A DNA stretch of 21,365 bases, taken from the IMG/VR virus record IMGVR_UViG_3300042356_001159, positions 1 to 21,365 of that record; one strand, given 5' to 3'. Origin of the DNA: a virus. A program made the position numbers and the translations under genes. Below the pieces are notes generated by a model that ran no database searches, was not told the DNA's origin, and was given only the letters and a program-made list of their open reading frames with translations. Positions 21,327 to 21,365 of the stretch are shown one piece after another; the stretch's first letter is position 1, and each line of letters begins with the position of its first letter.

Positions 21327-21365
21327 CCCATTTGAATATTTTGAAGTCTATCGTGAGCAAATAAA
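21316..21365 (+). CDS. Start of a further gene in the sugar cassette (partial)
   Basis: An ATG at 21316 opens a frame (MYTDPFEYFEVYREQI...) that continues to the window end without a stop. It overlaps the kinase gene by 11 bases, like other coupled pairs here. Sixteen residues are too few to identify it. In heptose operons a sedoheptulose-phosphate isomerase (GmhA) often accompanies HddA, but this is only a guess from context. Confidence 0.5.
   Translation, partial: MYTDPFEYFEVYREQI

Noticed and set aside
1-21365. tRNA genes, integrase, insertion sequences or bacterial chromosome origin
   Set aside because: No cloverleaf-sized gap, recombinase motif or transposase was seen. All genes are co-directional and phage-like, so a bacterial chromosomal origin of the window is unlikely.

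Overview
The window reads as part of the genome of a tailed DNA phage of the T4-like (marine/freshwater myovirus) type. Every supported gene is on the + strand. Genes are packed tightly, with many ATGA or TAATG start/stop overlaps and no gap longer than about 80 bases. The genes that point to this are a gp61-type DNA primase, a class I ribonucleotide reductase pair, ThyX, a SegE-like GIY-YIG protein, a DUF2693-like protein, and several small proteins I recognise from T4-like marine phages. The sequence is AT-rich. The phage IscU resembles beta/gammaproteobacterial IscU, closer to the beta type from memory, so a proteobacterial (possibly freshwater betaproteobacterial) host is likely. The host assignment is inference.

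Region 1 (1-2471) holds virion genes: the end of an unidentified gene, a small unknown protein, a virion structural protein behind a late-promoter-like AATAAATA box, a tail-fibre-like protein with an in-frame tandem repeat array, and two small proteins. Region 2 (2446-5740) is a lysis and envelope cassette: an i-spanin-like protein, a basic DUF6321-like protein, an o-spanin-like lipoprotein, a GH19 endolysin, an exported staphylococcal-nuclease-like protein, a Cys-rich exported protein, two holin candidates and a small exported protein. Region 3 (5740-6771) is a compact iron-sulfur operon: an IscU scaffold and two A-type carriers (IscA and ErpA types).

Region 4 (7005-13925) starts at a good sigma70-like promoter. 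It carries primase, a small protein, ThyX, NrdA, a thioredoxin, a BPL_N-type class I glutamine-amidotransferase-like protein, NrdB, a QueC-like PP-loop protein, a zinc ribbon and a GIY-YIG protein. Together these supply deoxynucleotides and prime DNA, possibly with base or nucleotide modification. Region 5 (13922-16928) is a tandem pair of paralogous B12-binding-like radical SAM proteins. Region 6 (16909-17873) has small regulatory-looking genes with strong sigma70-like promoters and an intrinsic terminator. Region 7 (17863-end) is a nucleotide-sugar/heptose cassette: an HxGH nucleotidyltransferase, a GalE-like epimerase, a GT4-like glycosyltransferase, an HddA-like heptose-phosphate kinase, and the start of another gene.

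The most notable points are: (a) a phage Fe-S scaffold plus two carriers without a desulfurase, in the same genome as two [4Fe-4S] radical SAM enzymes; (b) two small basic proteins whose N-termini resemble the T4 capsid-targeting peptide; (c) an intrinsic-terminator structure inside the i-spanin gene; and (d) an amidotransferase-like protein and a PP-loop protein flanking nrdB. No tRNA, CRISPR array, insertion sequence or integrase was seen.
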